Shown: positions 8,244 to 16,291 of the stretch, one piece after another | Layout of the letters: each line of letters starts with the position of its first letter | Position numbering within the stretch: position 1 is the stretch's first letter | From: Synechococcus sp. UW140 | GTDB taxonomy: Bacteria > Cyanobacteriota > Cyanobacteriia > PCC-6307 > Cyanobiaceae | Direction of reading: 5' to 3' | Assembly: GCA_945875915.1 (NCBI GenBank) | Contig: CAMCMT010000019.1 | Coordinates: 1-47,317, forward strand | Length of the DNA: 47,317 nucleotides | Notes under the pieces: model-generated | Told to the model about the DNA's origin: nothing | What the model saw: only the letters and a program-made list of their open reading frames with translations | Databases searched by the model: none | Translations under genes and position numbers: made by a program

Positions 8244-10042
8244 TGGCCAGTAGCGATCGGCAACGGCTATGGCGGCTGCTGCCCTATCTGGCCCAGGACC
8301 GGCGCCGCCTCACCCTCAGCCTGGTGCTGCTGATCCCCGTGGCCCTTGGGGCTGCGGTCCAACCCCTCCTAGTGGGCCAGGCCATCTCGGCCCTCCGCCA
8401 CGAGCCAACCATGCCCTGGTTGGCGGGCCAGAGCGTGCCCGAGGTGCTACGGACCCTGGTGGGCCTGTTGCTGGTGGCCGTGGTAGTGCGCCTTGGCTTG
8501 CAGGGGGTGCAGAGCTACAACGTGCAGGCCGTCGGCCAGCGGCTCACGGCCCGAATCCGTGACGACCTGTTTGCCCACGCCCTCGACCTCTCCCTGCGTT
8601 TCCACGACCGCACCCCGGTCGGCAAGCTGCTCACCCGCCTGACCAGCGACGTGGATGCCCTGGCCGAGGTCTTCGGCAGTGGCGCCGTGGGCGTGCTGGC
8701 TGATCTGGTCACCCTGCTGGTGATCGCGATCACGATGGTCTCGATTGAGCCGCGGCTCGGTGCCCTGCTCCTGGCCAGCCAGGTGCCCGTCACGTTGACG
8801 ATCCTCTGGTTGCAGGGGCGTTACCGCAAGGCCAATTACCGGGTGCGCGAGGAGCTGGGCCAGCTCAATGCCGATCTGCAGGAAAACCTGCAGGGCCTTG
8901 AAGTGGTGCAGATGTTTCGCCGCGAGTCTTACAACAGCGCCCGCTTTGCCAGCACCACCAATGCCTATCGCAAGGCCGTTGATGGCACGATCTTTTTCGA
9001 TAGCACCATTTCAGCCCTGATCGAATGGGTTGCCCTTACGGCGATCGCCGTGGTGTTGGCATTAGGGGGCTGGATGGTGTCGGCGGAGGTCATGGGCTTG
9101 GGCACCCTCACCACCTTCATCCTCTATTCCCAGCGCCTGTTTGATCCCCTGCGGCAACTGGCCGAACGCTTCACCCAGATCCAGGGCGGCCTCACCGCTA
9201 TTGAGCGGATTGGTGAACTGTTTGAAGAGTCGATTGACATCCAGGAGCTCCCCCACGATGAGCGCTCCAAAGCGGCCCAGCTCAGTGGCGTCCAGCGCAA
9301 TAGTGCCGGGGAAGTGATATTTGAGCGGGTGTCTTTCGCCTACCGCAGCGACAATCCAATCCTGGAAGATCTCTCCTTCAGCATCGCCCCCGGCGAGCAT
9401 GTGGCCCTGGTGGGTCCCACCGGATCGGGTAAGACCACGGTGATTCGCCTGCTCTGTCGCCTCTATGAACCCCAGCAGGGCCGGATCCTGCTCGATGGCA
9501 TTGACATCCGCGAGTTGCCGATCCAAACCTTGCGCCAGCGGCTGGGGGTGGTCCTCCAGGACACCTTCCTGTTCAGCGGCAACGTGGCCGAGAACCTGCG
9601 CCTCGATGCCGAGATCAGCGACCCCGAGCTGCAGCGTCTCTGCCATGAACTGGGCCTCGATCCCCTGCTGAGCCGCCTCCCCCAGGGTCTGGAAAGCCCC
9701 TTGCGCGAACGGGGCGGCAACCTCTCTTCGGGCGAACGCCAGTTGCTCTCGGTAGCCCGGGTGGGGATCCGCAACCCCTCGGTTCTGGTGATGGATGAGG
9801 CAACCGCCTTCCTCGATCCTTCGACTGAGGCGACCCTCCAGGCCGATCTGGAGCGGCTCTTGCAGGGCCGCACGGCGATTGTGATCGCCCACCGTCTGGC
9901 CACCGTCGAGGCGGCAGACCGGATTCTGGTGCTCAAACGCGGCAAATTGGTCGAGCAGGGCACCCATAGCGAATTGCGCGCCGCCGGCGGCCTCTACGCC
10001 CAGTTGGCCGACCTTCAGGAGCGGGGTCTGGCCCGGCTCTAG
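8243..10042 (+). CDS. ABC transporter with fused permease and ATPase (exporter type)
   Basis: A half-transporter of the MsbA/LmrA type: about 320 residues of membrane domain with six predicted helices, then an ATPase domain. In the ATPase the Walker A motif is GPTGSGKTT, the Q-loop LGVVLQDTFLFSGNVAENL, the signature LSSGERQLLSVAR, and Walker B VLVMDEAT, with the switch His in IVIAHRLATVEAADRI. The likely unit is a homodimer exporting lipids or hydrophobic compounds; the substrate cannot be read from sequence. Its ATG overlaps the hisG stop. The 599-residue length is normal. Confidence 0.93.
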   Translation: MASSDRQRLWRLLPYLAQDRRRLTLSLVLLIPVALGAAVQPLLVGQAISALRHEPTMPWLAGQSVPEVLRTLVGLLLVAVVVRLGLQGVQSYNVQAVGQRLTARIRDDLFAHALDLSLRFHDRTPVGKLLTRLTSDVDALAEVFGSGAVGVLADLVTLLVIAITMVSIEPRLGALLLASQVPVTLTILWLQGRYRKANYRVREELGQLNADLQENLQGLEVVQMFRRESYNSARFASTTNAYRKAVDGTIFFDSTISALIEWVALTAIAVVLALGGWMVSAEVMGLGTLTTFILYSQRLFDPLRQLAERFTQIQGGLTAIERIGELFEESIDIQELPHDERSKAAQLSGVQRNSAGEVIFERVSFAYRSDNPILEDLSFSIAPGEHVALVGPTGSGKTTVIRLLCRLYEPQQGRILLDGIDIRELPIQTLRQRLGVVLQDTFLFSGNVAENLRLDAEISDPELQRLCHELGLDPLLSRLPQGLESPLRERGGNLSSGERQLLSVARVGIRNPSVLVMDEATAFLDPSTEATLQADLERLLQGRTAIVIAHRLATVEAADRILVLKRGKLVEQGTHSELRAAGGLYAQLADLQERGLARL

Positions 10043-10049
10043 GAGGCCA

Positions 10050-10072
10050 TAGGCCGCGCCGCCGGCGGCCTA
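10050..10072. terminator. GC-rich hairpin between convergent genes
   Basis: TAGGCCGC and GCGGCCTA form a perfect 8-bp stem around a 7-base loop. It lies in the 27-bp gap between the ABC transporter and the convergent hydrolase gene, and its right arm contains the hydrolase TAG stop. There is no T tract on either side, so it may act as a bidirectional pause or mRNA end-protecting hairpin and not as a classical intrinsic terminator. Confidence 0.5.
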
Positions 10073-10801
10073 GCCGGGCAGGGTCTGGAGCCAGGTGCTG
10101 ATCCGTTCAGCCAGCAGGGCGGGGTCCTGACGCATGGGCAGGTGGCCCAGCCCCGGCAGCACCTCCAGCTCGTGCTGGGCGGCGTAGCCCGCCAGGTGGC
10201 TGACATAGCGCGGTTCCATCACCCGATCAGCGCTACCCACCAGCCAGAGGCTGGGCACCTGCAGGGCGGCCGTCAGGGCCGGCAGCTGGCGTACGGCACC
10301 CCGGTTGGTACTGCAGGCCAGGAGGCCCCGGGCTGCGCGCTCTTCGGCCACTAGGGGACCACGGATCGCCTCCAAAGCTGGGAGGTCGGCCATCCAGCGG
10401 GGCCGCAGGCTGATGAACGCCGCTCCGGCCTGGCGCACCCGGGCGAAGACCCGTGGTTGAAATACCCCGCCGCCGGCGGCAATCTGGACCAGCCCCACCA
10501 GTTGGTTTTCTAGACCCGCGGCGGCGTGGAGGGCGACGCTGCCACCGAGGGAATGGCCGACGAGCACCAGGGGCCGGCCAGCGGCCTGGTGCCGGGCCTG
10601 CTCCGCCAGCCAGCGGCCGAAGGAGGCCAGGGTGGGCTGGAGCTGCCTGGGCCTGGGCCGATCGCCAAAGCCCGGCAGGTCCGGGGCCCAGCAGTCCCAT
10701 TGGGGCTCCAGTTCCTTCACCAGGGGCTGCCACAGCCGCCCTGATAGCAACCAGCCATGCAAAAACACCAGCAGGGGGCGTGGGGACAAGGCCGCTGCCA
10801 T
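10070..10801 (-). CDS. Alpha/beta-fold hydrolase (BioH-like)
   Basis: Small serine hydrolase of the alpha/beta fold. Motifs: LLVFLHGWLLSGRLW (oxyanion region), LVGHSLGGSVALHA (nucleophile Ser in GHSLGG), LVGSADRVMEP (candidate acid) and LPGLGHLPMRQDP (catalytic His). The compact 243-residue size resembles BioH and similar esterases, but a biotin role cannot be claimed without context. The frame is open far upstream, but ATG 10801 is next to the domain and avoids overlap with the divergent GNAT gene; ATGs at 10837 or 10855 are possible, the last overlapping the GNAT start. Confidence 0.85.
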   Translation of the reverse strand: MAAALSPRPLLVFLHGWLLSGRLWQPLVKELEPQWDCWAPDLPGFGDRPRPRQLQPTLASFGRWLAEQARHQAAGRPLVLVGHSLGGSVALHAAAGLENQLVGLVQIAAGGGVFQPRVFARVRQAGAAFISLRPRWMADLPALEAIRGPLVAEERAARGLLACSTNRGAVRQLPALTAALQVPSLWLVGSADRVMEPRYVSHLAGYAAQHELEVLPGLGHLPMRQDPALLAERISTWLQTLPG

Positions 10802-10853
10802 AAAGAGACCCCAGCCTGCAACAGCCATCGCCCCCATCGGCCAGGATCCACCC

Positions 10854-11366
10854 ATGGTCAGCTCCTCCGACTCCAAAAGCTCCCAGGACGAAGCCCTGGC
10901 GGGGATGTACGGCGGCGAGCATCGCCTTTGCAGCACGGCCAACCCCAAGTTGGCCCTGGTGCTCAGCTGCGAGCGGGAGATCGACTTGTTTGAACTGGAG
11001 CAACTCTGCGATGCGGTCGGTTGGAGCCGTCGGCCCGTGCGCCGGGTGCGCAAGGCCCTTGAGCACAGCCTGCTCTGGGTGGGGCTCTGGCGCCATGAAC
11101 AGCGCCTACCCCGGCTGGTGGGCTTCGCCCGCTGCACCGGCGATGGCGTGATCGAGGCCACCGTCTGGGATGTGGCTATCCATCCCCTCTACCAGGGCTG
11201 CGGCCTGGGCAAGCAGCTGATGGACTACGTGCTCAACCAGCTGCGCGCCATGGAGGTGGAGCGGGTGAGCCTGTTCGCCGATCCCCAAGTGGTGGGCTTC
11301 TACGAGGCCCAGGGCTGGGAACTGGAACCCCTGCAGCGCCGCTGCGCCTTTTGGTATTCGCCCTGA
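10854..11366 (+). CDS. GNAT-family N-acetyltransferase
   Basis: Acetyltransferase using acetyl-CoA; the substrate is unknown. The 170-residue product has an N-terminal segment of about 60 residues, then the GNAT core: LVGFARCTGDGVIEATVWDV, the acetyl-CoA pyrophosphate-binding motif HPLYQGCGLGKQLMDYVL, and VSLFADPQVVGFYEAQGWEL. The chosen ATG begins VSSSDSKSSQDEALAGMYGG. Cyanobacterial homologues of this type resemble the chloroplast GNAT proteins that acetylate protein N-termini or lysines, but this is an inference. It is divergent from the hydrolase. Confidence 0.88.
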   Translation: MVSSSDSKSSQDEALAGMYGGEHRLCSTANPKLALVLSCEREIDLFELEQLCDAVGWSRRPVRRVRKALEHSLLWVGLWRHEQRLPRLVGFARCTGDGVIEATVWDVAIHPLYQGCGLGKQLMDYVLNQLRAMEVERVSLFADPQVVGFYEAQGWELEPLQRRCAFWYSP

Positions 11367-11767
11367 ACGTCGGCTTCGCTGGCTCAGCCCAGGCAGCAGC
11401 AGATGTTTGGCCTTGAGATCGAGATCGGCGCCGTACGTTCTTGGCGGTTAAGGCCCTTTGTTGCGCCCTATCCGTAGAAACTCCTATTGCAACTCCAGGC
11501 CGGTTGATCGATTGTGATTGGGACGGGATTCGGAGGCTCCATTGATGGAAGATACCCCCCCTCAGCATCACCTAGGAGTGAACTGACGCTGCGGCCCCTG
11601 CTCCAACAGTCTCACTGATTCAACGCGTCCAGGCCATTTGGTCACCCTTTGCATCGTGTCAGGTGCCCCAGGGGATGGACATTGACGCTTAAAGCCCAAG
11701 GCCCCAGGCGACGCCGTTTGTTGCTCCGAAGTGATTGACTTTCACCCATCAGCCATGAAAACATGGT
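11367..11767. other. Non-coding interval of about 400 bp
   Basis: No convincing gene is seen here. The only short ORF that looks at all natural is a 24-codon frame starting at the ATG near 11411 (MFGLEIEIGAVRSW...), followed by a TAG; it lacks support and is not called. Base composition becomes more AT-rich toward 11760, where a promoter-like element begins. Confidence 0.5.
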
Positions 11768-11773
11768 TATAAT
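11768..11773 (+). promoter_or_regulatory. Candidate -10 element (TATAAT) of a possible small RNA
   Basis: A perfect TATAAT preceded by GGT (TGGTTATAAT), in one of the most AT-rich stretches of the window. A TTGACT lies upstream but with 27 bases between, too far for a normal -35 spacing, so this would have to work as an extended or activator-dependent promoter. A hairpin with a short T run follows about 55 bases downstream. Confidence 0.4.
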
Positions 11774-11779
11774 TTACGA

Positions 11780-11853
11780 AGTCACTACTACTTATTGCTC
11801 TGTTTAATCAGGAGGAATCGTTTGCCTGCCCGGTGCCTAGTCGCCGGGCTTTT
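11780..11853 (+). ncRNA. Candidate small RNA of about 75 nt ending in an intrinsic terminator
   Basis: The interval begins about 7 bases after a perfect TATAAT and ends with the hairpin GCCCGG ... CCGGGC (11828-11833 with 11844-11849, extended by a G-C and a G-T pair, loop of six) followed by TTTT. The body carries an AT-rich single-stranded stretch and AGGAGGA at 11810-11816, a Shine-Dalgarno-like motif. It does not match the motifs I know for Yfr1 (ACUCCUCACAC) or the Yfr2 family. A short leader of a TTG-started ORF at 11822 is an alternative. This is an inference from promoter plus terminator only. Confidence 0.35.
11828..11853 (+). terminator. Rho-independent terminator-like hairpin
   Basis: GC-rich stem GCCCGG/CCGGGC with two further pairs, a six-base loop CCTAGT, then four T residues. 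The T run is short, so termination could be partial. It would end the candidate small RNA starting near 11780. Confidence 0.5.
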
Positions 11854-11933
11854 CAATGGGCTGCTCAAGCAGCTGTTTGCTAGCGAGGCCATCGCCTTGA
11901 TGGATCCAATCTTTGGATTAGCGCCTGTAGCGA

Positions 11934-12017
11934 TGGGGGCAGGGGGACTTGAACCCCCACAGCCTTGCGGCCTGCGGATTTTAAGTCCGCTGCGTCTACC
12001 AATTTCGCCATGCCCCC
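11934..12017 (-). tRNA. tRNA-Leu(UAA), intronless
   Basis: On the minus strand the 84-nt gene starts GGGGGCATGGCGAAATTGGT and ends TGCCCCC plus discriminator A. The seven-base acceptor arms (GGGGGCA with TGCCCCC) pair fully, the anticodon loop reads CTTAAAA with anticodon TAA, a long variable arm (GGCCGCAAGGC) marks a class II tRNA, and the T arm GGGGGTTCAAGTCCCCC is normal. CCA is not encoded. In many cyanobacteria this tRNA is interrupted by a group I intron after the anticodon U; here it is uninterrupted. It lies head-to-head with ndhL. Confidence 0.97.
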
Positions 12018-12087
12018 GACGCGATGCCCCCTGGGCGGCCACCTCCTAGCCATCCTAGATTCAGGTGGCCTCATCGATCGTGGCTCC

Positions 12088-12330
12088 GTGGTTTTGCCTG
12101 GCTTGCCAAGCACCGACATCCTTTTGGCGCTCGGCGCTGCCGTGGCCCTCGGCGGCGCCTACCTGGTGGTGGTGCCCCTGGCCCTCTATTGGTGGATGAA
12201 CCGGCGCTGGATGGTGATGGGCAAGCTAGAGCGCACGGGGATTTACGGCCTGGTGTTCCTGTTTTTCCCTGGCCTGATCCTGTTCTCCCCGTTTCTGAAT
12301 CTGCGCCTGGCAGGCCAGGGCAAGGCCTGA
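12088..12330 (+). CDS. ndhL: NAD(P)H-quinone oxidoreductase subunit L
   Basis: NdhL is a small membrane subunit specific to cyanobacterial and plastid NDH-1, used in cyclic electron flow, respiration and CO2 uptake. The product has a hydrophobic segment [20 protein letters not shown], then [20 protein letters not shown] and the tail [18 protein letters not shown], all typical of NdhL. GTG 12088 gives 80 residues, the family length; no ATG is available at a sensible place without running back into tRNA-Leu. The TGA stop overlaps the ATG of the next gene, implying coupling. Confidence 0.9.
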   Translation: MVLPGLPSTDILLALGAAVALGGAYLVVVPLALYWWMNRRWMVMGKLERTGIYGLVFLFFPGLILFSPFLNLRLAGQGKA

Positions 12331-12725
12331 TGGCCCCTCCTCCCGCTTCGCCCGCCCCTACGCGCAATCCCATGACCCGCGGCAAGGCCCTGATCCTGGG
12401 TGTGGCCTTTTTTGGCCTCGGGGCCGGGGGCTACGGGCTGTTCCAGCTGGCCGGCTTCGGCGAGGCCTCAGCCGGGATTGCCGCTGAAGCTGTCTTGATT
12501 CTGATCGTTATCGGCTGGATCGGTTCCTACCTATTCCGGGTGGTCAACGGCAACATGACTTACATGCAGCAGCGGCGGGAGTACCGCAGTCGCTATGAAG
12601 CCGCCACTGAAGACGAGCTCCAGAAGCGTTTTGAGGCCTTGCCCGCGGCCGAGCAGGAGCGGTTGCTGCGGGACCTGGGTCAGTTGGACGATTCCGCCGA
12701 CCCCGGTGGACCGCTCGCCCCATAG
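12330..12725 (+). CDS. DUF3007 family membrane protein
   Basis: Cyanobacterial/plastid DUF3007 protein of unknown function. The 131-residue product has a Pro/Ala-rich head, two hydrophobic helices (ALILGVAFFGLGAGGYGLFQ and AEAVLILIVIGWIGSYLF) and a charged C-terminal helix (MTYMQQRREYRSRYEAATED, ELQKRFEALPAAEQERLL). The start ATG overlaps the ndhL stop (TGATG); an internal ATG at 12372 is the alternative. The order ndhL, DUF3007, trpA is recurrent in cyanobacteria, which suggests but does not prove a link with NDH-1 assembly. Confidence 0.85.
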   Translation: MAPPPASPAPTRNPMTRGKALILGVAFFGLGAGGYGLFQLAGFGEASAGIAAEAVLILIVIGWIGSYLFRVVNGNMTYMQQRREYRSRYEAATEDELQKRFEALPAAEQERLLRDLGQLDDSADPGGPLAP

Positions 12726-12755
12726 GCTCACGGTCATTGCCTGCCAATCGGCCCG

Positions 12756-13610
12756 ATGAGCGCTGACGCGATCTCCCCTGTTGCCGGAACCGCCACCTTG
12801 ATCAAGCGCTGTTTTGCGCGGCTCAAGCAAGAGGGGCGCTGTGCCCTGATGCCTTTCCTGGTGGCTGGCGATCCAGACCTGGCTACGACCAGGGCCAGCC
12901 TGCTGGCCCTCCAGGGGGCCGGCGCCGACCTGATTGAACTCGGCATTCCCTACAGCGACCCTCTTGCCGATGGGCCCGTGATTCAGGCCTCAGCCGGCCG
13001 GGCCCTGACCTCAGGCACCACCCCGGGCCGGGTGCTGGAGATGCTCGCGAGCTTGAAGGGGGAGCTACACACTCCTGTGGTGCTGTTCACCTACAGCAAT
13101 CCCCTGTTGAGCCGAGGCATGGAGCGCTTCTGCCAGGAGGCCGCCGCCGCCGGCGCCGCCGGTCTAGTGGTGCCAGACTTGCCCTTAGAGGAAACCGCCA
13201 AGCTTTCGCCCCTGGCTGCCGCCCAGGGCCTGGATCTGGTGCTGCTGGTGGCCCCCACCACCCCAGCAGAGCGGATGGTCCGTATCGCTGCCGCCAGCTG
13301 CGGCTTCACATACTTGGTGTCCGTGACCGGTGTGACCGGCACCCGCACCAGCCTGGAGGGCCGGGTTGAAGGGTTGGTGCAGCAACTCAAGGCCATGGGA
13401 CCCACGCCGGTGGCGGTGGGCTTTGGCATCGCCACCGCCGATCAGGCCCGCCAGGTCAGGGACTGGGGGGCCGATGGCGCCATCGTCGGTAGCGCCTTGG
13501 TGAAGGTGATGGCGGCGGCGGCGGCGGCCTCTCCCCAGGAGCCGGCCCCGGCAACAGCCACGGCCGCTGCAGCCTTCTGTGCCGAGCTCCGCGCGGCCCT
13601 AGACCACTGA
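12756..13610 (+). CDS. trpA: Tryptophan synthase alpha chain
   Basis: Cleaves indole-3-glycerol phosphate to indole and glyceraldehyde 3-phosphate in the last stage of tryptophan synthesis. The TIM-barrel protein shows [20 protein letters not shown], the catalytic-loop segment [20 protein letters not shown] with conserved Glu and Asp, and the phosphate-binding regions [13 protein letters not shown] and [17 protein letters not shown] and GAIVGSALV. Length is 284 residues, with an Ala/Pro-rich insertion near the C-terminus. trpB is not in the window, so the trp genes are scattered as usual for cyanobacteria. Confidence 0.96.
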   Translation: MSADAISPVAGTATLIKRCFARLKQEGRCALMPFLVAGDPDLATTRASLLALQGAGADLIELGIPYSDPLADGPVIQASAGRALTSGTTPGRVLEMLASLKGELHTPVVLFTYSNPLLSRGMERFCQEAAAAGAAGLVVPDLPLEETAKLSPLAAAQGLDLVLLVAPTTPAERMVRIAAASCGFTYLVSVTGVTGTRTSLEGRVEGLVQQLKAMGPTPVAVGFGIATADQARQVRDWGADGAIVGSALVKVMAAAAAASPQEPAPATATAAAAFCAELRAALDH

Positions 13611-13708
13611 ACTGGCCTGAGATCGCCCCTGCCTTTGGCCTGACGGGCCTCCAGGACGGGCTGGGCCCAGCCATCGCCCTGAATCAACCCCTGGCCCTGA
13701 ACCAACCC

Positions 13709-14719
13709 TTGGTGGCCGCTGCCTGCCGGTTGGCTCTGGGGCTTGCAGCCTTGCTGGTTCTGCGCTCCTTGGCCCAGCGCCGGCTGGCCTTAAGGCGGCT
13801 CCAGGGCCAGGGGGATCCCTTTCTGGCCGGGCCGACTTTGCGCACGGCCAGCCAGCTAGCCCTGGTGCTGGTGGCGGACTGGACCAGGGCGGCCCTGCCG
13901 ATGGCGGCCCAGGCCAACCAGCTCTACCAAGCCGCCTCGAGCCTGGTGGTCCTGCTGTTGGTGGTGCGGCTGATCAATCGGGGCCTGGAACGGCTGCTGG
14001 TTTCGGCTGCGAGCCGGCTGGGCGAAAATGCAGGGCTGGATCGGTTGTCGGCCCTGCTGCCGATGCTGCGGGGCGCCATTTGGCTGCTGGGCGGCCTGGT
14101 GTATTTGCAAAACCAGGGCCTGCAGCTCACGGCCGTGCTGGGTGCCCTGGCCGGGGCGGGCCTGGGCATTGGCTTTGCCCTCCAGGTGCCGGCCCGGGAC
14201 TTTTTTAGCTACCTCACGATCCTGCTGGAGCAGCCCTTCCAGCTCGGCCAGGTGTTGCGCTTTGACGATGTCACGGGCCGGGTGGTGAAGGTGGGATTGC
14301 GCTCCACCCACCTGCGCAGCCTTGATGGCGAATTGGTGGTGGTTAACAATGCCAACTTATTGGCTAAAACCTTTCGCAACTACGGCGACCAGCAGGAGCG
14401 GCGCGTCCTGCAACGGCTGGTGCTGCGCCTCGACAGCGGCGCCGAGGCGGCGTCCCGTTTTCCCCAGCTGGCCGAGGCCGCCATCAGCCCCTGGTCCCAA
14501 GCGCGCTTCGATCGCTGCCACTTGGTGGAGTTAACCCCCGCTGGGCTGCTGTTTGAGCTTGCCTACTTTCTCGATGCTTCGGACCCCAATCTGGCCTTTG
14601 ATCGCCAGCAGGCGATCAACCTCGAGCTTTTGGCATCCCTGGAGCGCTCTGGGCTTGCCCTGGCGGATTCAGCAGGGCTGCTTCCGGTTCCCAGGGCCAA
14701 CCCGGGCCCACAGCCCTAA
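13709..14719 (+). CDS. Mechanosensitive ion channel of the MscS family
   Basis: Predicted small-conductance mechanosensitive channel that releases solutes under hypo-osmotic stress. The N-terminal half contains three or more hydrophobic segments; the pore-lining helix and beta domain are recognisable in AVLGALAGAGLGIGFALQVP, FFSYLTILLEQPFQLGQVLR and VGLRSTHLRSLDGELVVVNN, followed by NLLAKTFRNY. The start is TTG 13709 or GTG 13712; no ATG is found near. About 100 bp separate it from trpA. Confidence 0.85.
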   Translation: MVAAACRLALGLAALLVLRSLAQRRLALRRLQGQGDPFLAGPTLRTASQLALVLVADWTRAALPMAAQANQLYQAASSLVVLLLVVRLINRGLERLLVSAASRLGENAGLDRLSALLPMLRGAIWLLGGLVYLQNQGLQLTAVLGALAGAGLGIGFALQVPARDFFSYLTILLEQPFQLGQVLRFDDVTGRVVKVGLRSTHLRSLDGELVVVNNANLLAKTFRNYGDQQERRVLQRLVLRLDSGAEAASRFPQLAEAAISPWSQARFDRCHLVELTPAGLLFELAYFLDASDPNLAFDRQQAINLELLASLERSGLALADSAGLLPVPRANPGPQP

Positions 14720-14843
14720 AGGGTCAGGGGCAGGTGTCAGCATGCCAGTGGCCGGGCGGGCGACTAGGCATGCCCCCATTCTCCTCAATTTGGGCTGGGT
14801 TGGCCGGGTTTTAAGGTTTGCACTTGTGCTGCAATCGGTTGCC

Positions 14844-15110
14844 ATGCGCTTTGTGCTTTGGGGTCGCTATTGCGACAACTCCCTAGAGAAGCGCACGCCC
14901 TTCCGGGAGCAGCATCTGGCCGGATTGCGCCAGCAACAGCGTGATGGCTTGCTGATTACCCTGGGCCCCACCGCCGATAGCCGCCTGGTCTTTGGCATCT
15001 ATGAGGCCGAAAGCCAAGACCAGGTAGAGGCCCTGCTCCACGGTGACATTTATTGGCGTGAAGGCATCTGGGTGGAGCTGTCGGTGTATCCCTGGATCCA
15101 GGCCCTTTAA
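14844..15110 (+). CDS. YciI-like protein
   Basis: An 88-residue protein with a YciI/dimeric ferredoxin-like fold: MRFVLWGRYCDNSLEKRTPF, then REQHLAGLRQQQRDGLLITL, GPTADSRLVFGIYEAESQDQ and DIYWREGIWVELSVYPW. YciI family members form dimers and carry a conserved His-Asp pair of unknown or hydrolytic function; REQHLAGL provides the His region. Other in-frame starts lie upstream, but ATG 14844 gives the family length. It converges on the cytochrome gene. Confidence 0.85.
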   Translation: MRFVLWGRYCDNSLEKRTPFREQHLAGLRQQQRDGLLITLGPTADSRLVFGIYEAESQDQVEALLHGDIYWREGIWVELSVYPWIQAL

Positions 15111-15138
15111 ATCGCAAGCCAACTGAAACCAGGAGCGG

Positions 15139-15642
15139 TTACCCCGGGTTGATCGGATTGGTTTGACTGGCTGGAACTCTGCTCTCGGGCTGGACAAATG
15201 GCGATGGCAGGGGCTCCCAACCGGCCAAGGCCTGCTGCCACACATAGAGGCCAACCTGCTCGGGCCCCCCGGTCCCTAGCACCTCGCCATAGCCCCCCAT
15301 CTGGCCGATTCCCTGGTTTGCAATCGTGGCAATCGCTGCCGGGCTGGTGATGCCCTGGTTCTCCAGGGCTTTCAGCTTCAAGGTGCGACCGCGGCGGATG
15401 ATGTTGCCCCCATGGATATGGCAACCGGCGCAGTGGACCTCAAAGAGGGCTGCTCCATCGGGACCTGTCGCGAAGGCCAGGCCGGGCCCAGCCAGCAGGC
15501 CAGAGGTCCATAAAAGGGCACTGAGGGACAGATTCAGGACCCAGCCCAGGCGGAGGATTTTGCCTGGGGATCCGGCAAGCGATTGGGCCCTATCGGTGAG
15601 CGTTCTGGCGATTTGATTAAACAGGTAAAGGGGCGCTAACAA
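15139..15642 (-). CDS. Cytochrome c6-like c-type cytochrome
   Basis: A secreted class I c-type cytochrome. A long N-terminus ends with a signal-like helix (LSLSALLWTSGLLAGPGLAFA), followed by the haem attachment motif CAGCH at about residue 71 and the c6-like sequence HGGNIIRRGRTLKLKALENQ. The axial Met is probably in GQMGGYGEVLG, and the C-terminal helix QVGLYVWQQALAGW fits the family. It lacks the classic petJ wording and looks closer to the c6B/c6C group or CytM. The extension after the GW (about 25 residues, Pro-rich) is unusual. The start is a TTG at 15642, so the N-terminus is uncertain. Confidence 0.82.
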   Translation of the reverse strand: MLAPLYLFNQIARTLTDRAQSLAGSPGKILRLGWVLNLSLSALLWTSGLLAGPGLAFATGPDGAALFEVHCAGCHIHGGNIIRRGRTLKLKALENQGITSPAAIATIANQGIGQMGGYGEVLGTGGPEQVGLYVWQQALAGWEPLPSPFVQPESRVPASQTNPINPG

Positions 15643-15729
15643 GCCAGTCAGGCATTTGGCACAAGCCTAGGTTGGGGCCCGTTTGGGCTGGCTTGATTTG
15701 GGGTGCGACTGGCGATTGGGAGCCGGGGC

Positions 15730-16092
15730 TCATTCCTCTTCGTCGTTGCCGCCGGCGGGGATCAGGCGGATCTGTTTGCGACCTAGCTTGATGTCGAATT
15801 CATCGCCGGGATTGAGTTCTAGCAGGGCGGTATAGGCCTTGCCAATCAGCAGGTTGCCGTTGCCCTGAACCGTGGCTACGTAGCTGAGCTTGCGGCCTCC
15901 CTTGCCGATCTTGCTGTTGGCTCCGAATTCAACCCCTTTGGCTTCCAGCAGGGCTTCGTAGAAGGCCGTGAAGTTCAAGCGATCGGCGCCATCCTTTTTG
16001 CTGGACACATAGCCGCAGGCGCGCACGACTTCGGATTTGCCGGCGTCGCCGAGGTCCTTGACTTTGGACAGCAATTCAGATCCGGTGAGCAT
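15730..16092 (-). CDS. Cyanobacterial AbrB-type transcription regulator
   Basis: cAbrB proteins are abundant cyanobacterial DNA-binding regulators linked to carbon and nitrogen balance. The 120-residue product begins MLTGSELLSKVKDLGDAGKS, followed by EVVRACGYVSSKKDGADRLN, an N-terminal conserved region specific to cyanobacteria, and ends with the AbrB-like beta domain (GNLLIGKAYTALLELNPGDE, FDIKLGRKQIRLIP). The length fits the family. It is divergent from the GNAT gene at 16292, with 200 bp between, in an AT-rich interval likely to hold promoters. Confidence 0.92.
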   Translation of the reverse strand: MLTGSELLSKVKDLGDAGKSEVVRACGYVSSKKDGADRLNFTAFYEALLEAKGVEFGANSKIGKGGRKLSYVATVQGNGNLLIGKAYTALLELNPGDEFDIKLGRKQIRLIPAGGNDEEE

Positions 16093-16291
16093 CGGGAGGT
16101 GGAAATTAATGGCTCTTGTAAATTACAGCATCGCCCGCTACGAAGACAATAGGCTTGGCCGTTAAGCTGCTTGTTACGTTTTCTGCAATCGGTTTATTGT
16201 CAGCGTTAGTGCTAGCCGTGGTTGTCGGCTCAATCGCTAGTGTTGTCCCCCCACCATTGCTGCCATCCTGGCAATCGACGATCCGTTTGCC

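Noticed and set aside
9062-9967. 301-residue minus-strand ORF within the ABC transporter gene
   Set aside because: It is a shadow of the strongly supported ATPase; high GC makes long antisense frames common here.
11795-12049. 84-residue plus-strand ORF near tRNA-Leu
   Set aside because: It runs through the terminator-like hairpin and the whole antisense of tRNA-Leu, so it is a chance frame.
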